Position numbers and translations under genes: made by a program | Origin: Clostridiales bacterium | Lineage (GTDB): Bacteria; Bacillota; Clostridia; Lachnospirales; CAG-274 | Length of the DNA: 13,556 nt | Direction of reading: 5' to 3' | NCBI GenBank assembly: GCA_021203425.1 | Contig: JAJQBF010000171.1 | Span: 1-13,556 of the forward strand | Shown here: piece by piece, positions 13,277-13,556 of the stretch | Layout of the letters: the number at the start of each line of letters is the position of its first letter | How positions within the stretch are numbered: position 1 is the first letter of the stretch | The notes under the pieces: model-generated | Database searches by the model: none | What the model saw: the letters and a program-made list of their open reading frames with translations, nothing else | What the model was told of the DNA's origin: nothing

Positions 13277-13556
13277 ATTTTCAAAAGTGGGCAAAACGGT
13301 CTGAAAAGTGGGCAGAGGAAGTTAAGAAACGAAAAAACGGTTTTGAAAATGATATTTTTAAGCAGATTTCGGTCATTTTTCTGACCATTTGGCCACTTTC
13401 TGCCCACTTTTAAAAACCAAAAGTGGCCACAAAAAACCTGATATTTACAGGGGTTTGCGGGCTTTCTGGCCACTTTCCCACCTTTTTTCATACTTAAATG
13501 CGATAAAAAAAATAAAAAAAAATAATAATTACAGAAAAAAGAGGCCATCTGTCCAC
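13277..13556. other. gene-free region with repeat boxes and A-rich tract
   Basis: No convincing gene. Beyond the repeat boxes, 13501-13540 is almost pure A with T (a possible DNA-unwinding segment or simply the leader of the next gene) and the window ends with GAGGCCATCTGTCCAC. The open reading frame on the minus strand here (91 codons) is low-complexity, lacks a ribosome binding site and runs through the repeat boxes, so it is not called. A module change to packaging genes after the window end is plausible. Confidence 0.5.
13283..13477. repeat. cluster of AAAAGTGG(G/C)CA boxes
   Basis: Six 11-bp boxes lie in the gene-free end of the window: direct AAAAGTGGGCA at 13283-13293 and 13304-13314 (21 bp apart, two helical turns), inverted forms at 13390-13400 (TGGCCACTTTC) and 13401-13411 (TGCCCACTTTT; 11 bp apart, one turn), direct AAAAGTGGCCA at 13419-13429, and inverted TGGCCACTTTC at 13467-13477. 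A weaker copy (TGGCCAGTTTT) lies at 13264-13274 in the end of the last gene. A GGTCA/TGACC hairpin is at 13371-13386. Helical phasing and mixed orientation suggest binding sites for a dimeric or multimeric protein: replication origin, terminase packaging site or operator. Confidence 0.8.

Larger units (their letters stand above)
108..13449 (+). repeat. dispersed strand-biased motif KATATTT
   Basis: By hand count, ATATTT occurs about 75-80 times on the + strand and nearly always as TATATTT or GATATTT, often in AATTATATTTT or AATGATATTTT. The reverse complement AAATAT appears only about 16 times. It occurs in all three codon phases: GAT-ATT-T at 2482-2488, AT(T)-ATA-TTT at 4209-4215, TTA-TAT-TTT at 4744-4750. 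It is also in gaps (1538-1544) and directly before start codons (2216-2222, 3927-3933, 4034-4040). This phase independence shows a nucleic acid-level signal rather than a protein motif. Confidence 0.75.

Noticed and set aside
13273..13548. 91-codon minus-strand frame over the repeat boxes
   Set aside because: Composition is Phe/Lys-rich low complexity, the start follows A-rich DNA without Shine-Dalgarno, and the repeats explain the sequence better.
1..13556. CRISPR array, tRNA genes or diversity-generating retroelement
   Set aside because: No regularly spaced long repeats, no cloverleaf-like segment with a CCA-type end, and no reverse transcriptase motif were seen by eye; KATATTT copies are too short and irregular to be CRISPR repeats.

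Overview
The window looks like the early/replication and lysis module of a tailed phage or prophage of a low-to-mid GC Firmicute, most likely a gut Clostridia host. Reasons: every convincing gene is on the + strand, packed with 4-14 nt overlaps, led by strong AGGAGG-type ribosome binding sites; TTG starts occur; and the products (DUF6353, DUF3310, SleB-like hydrolase, Amidase_2 endolysin, phage SSB, SF2 helicase, AEP primase/PolB) match families I know from clostridial phages. Family names come from recall of conserved motifs, not from a search. No terminase, portal, capsid, tail or integrase gene is visible.

Layout. 63-1534: a small soluble protein, a frameshifted DUF6353 protein and a small acidic membrane protein, closed by a strong intrinsic terminator (1550-1589). 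1611-5327: a frameshifted conserved phage protein, DUF3310, a second DUF6353 paralogue, a secreted SleB-like hydrolase, two tiny related membrane proteins, a membrane-anchored acidic protein and a conserved 200-aa protein whose stop codon lies inside a palindromic repeat. 5359-9818: a 1306-aa SF3 helicase + AEP primase + 3'-5' exonuclease/family B polymerase fusion, followed by an SSB-like protein. 9847-11520: a 97-aa protein, an SF2 helicase with an internal amber codon, and a 48-aa helical protein. 11538-13276: amidase endolysin, a conserved protein perhaps related to ThyX, and a small membrane protein. 13277-13556: no gene, but a cluster of AAAAGTGG(G/C)CA boxes next to an A-rich tract.

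How it works together (inference): the fusion protein, SSB and SF2 helicase form a nearly self-contained replisome; the terminal repeat cluster is a candidate origin, packaging or operator region; the amidase and SleB-like enzyme act on peptidoglycan.

Three signals stand out. First, KATATTT (K = G or T) occurs about every 175 bp on the + strand, in all three coding frames and in non-coding gaps, while its reverse complement is rare. Second, three multi-domain genes carry an in-frame Shine-Dalgarno plus ATG at a domain boundary (polymerase, endolysin, membrane-anchored protein), suggesting a second shorter product. Third, TAG is never an unambiguous stop: two genes continue through TAG and the polymerase TAG is followed by a TAA in the next ribosome binding site. 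Two further genes are broken by loss of one A in an A-run, so decay or sequence error competes with amber recoding.
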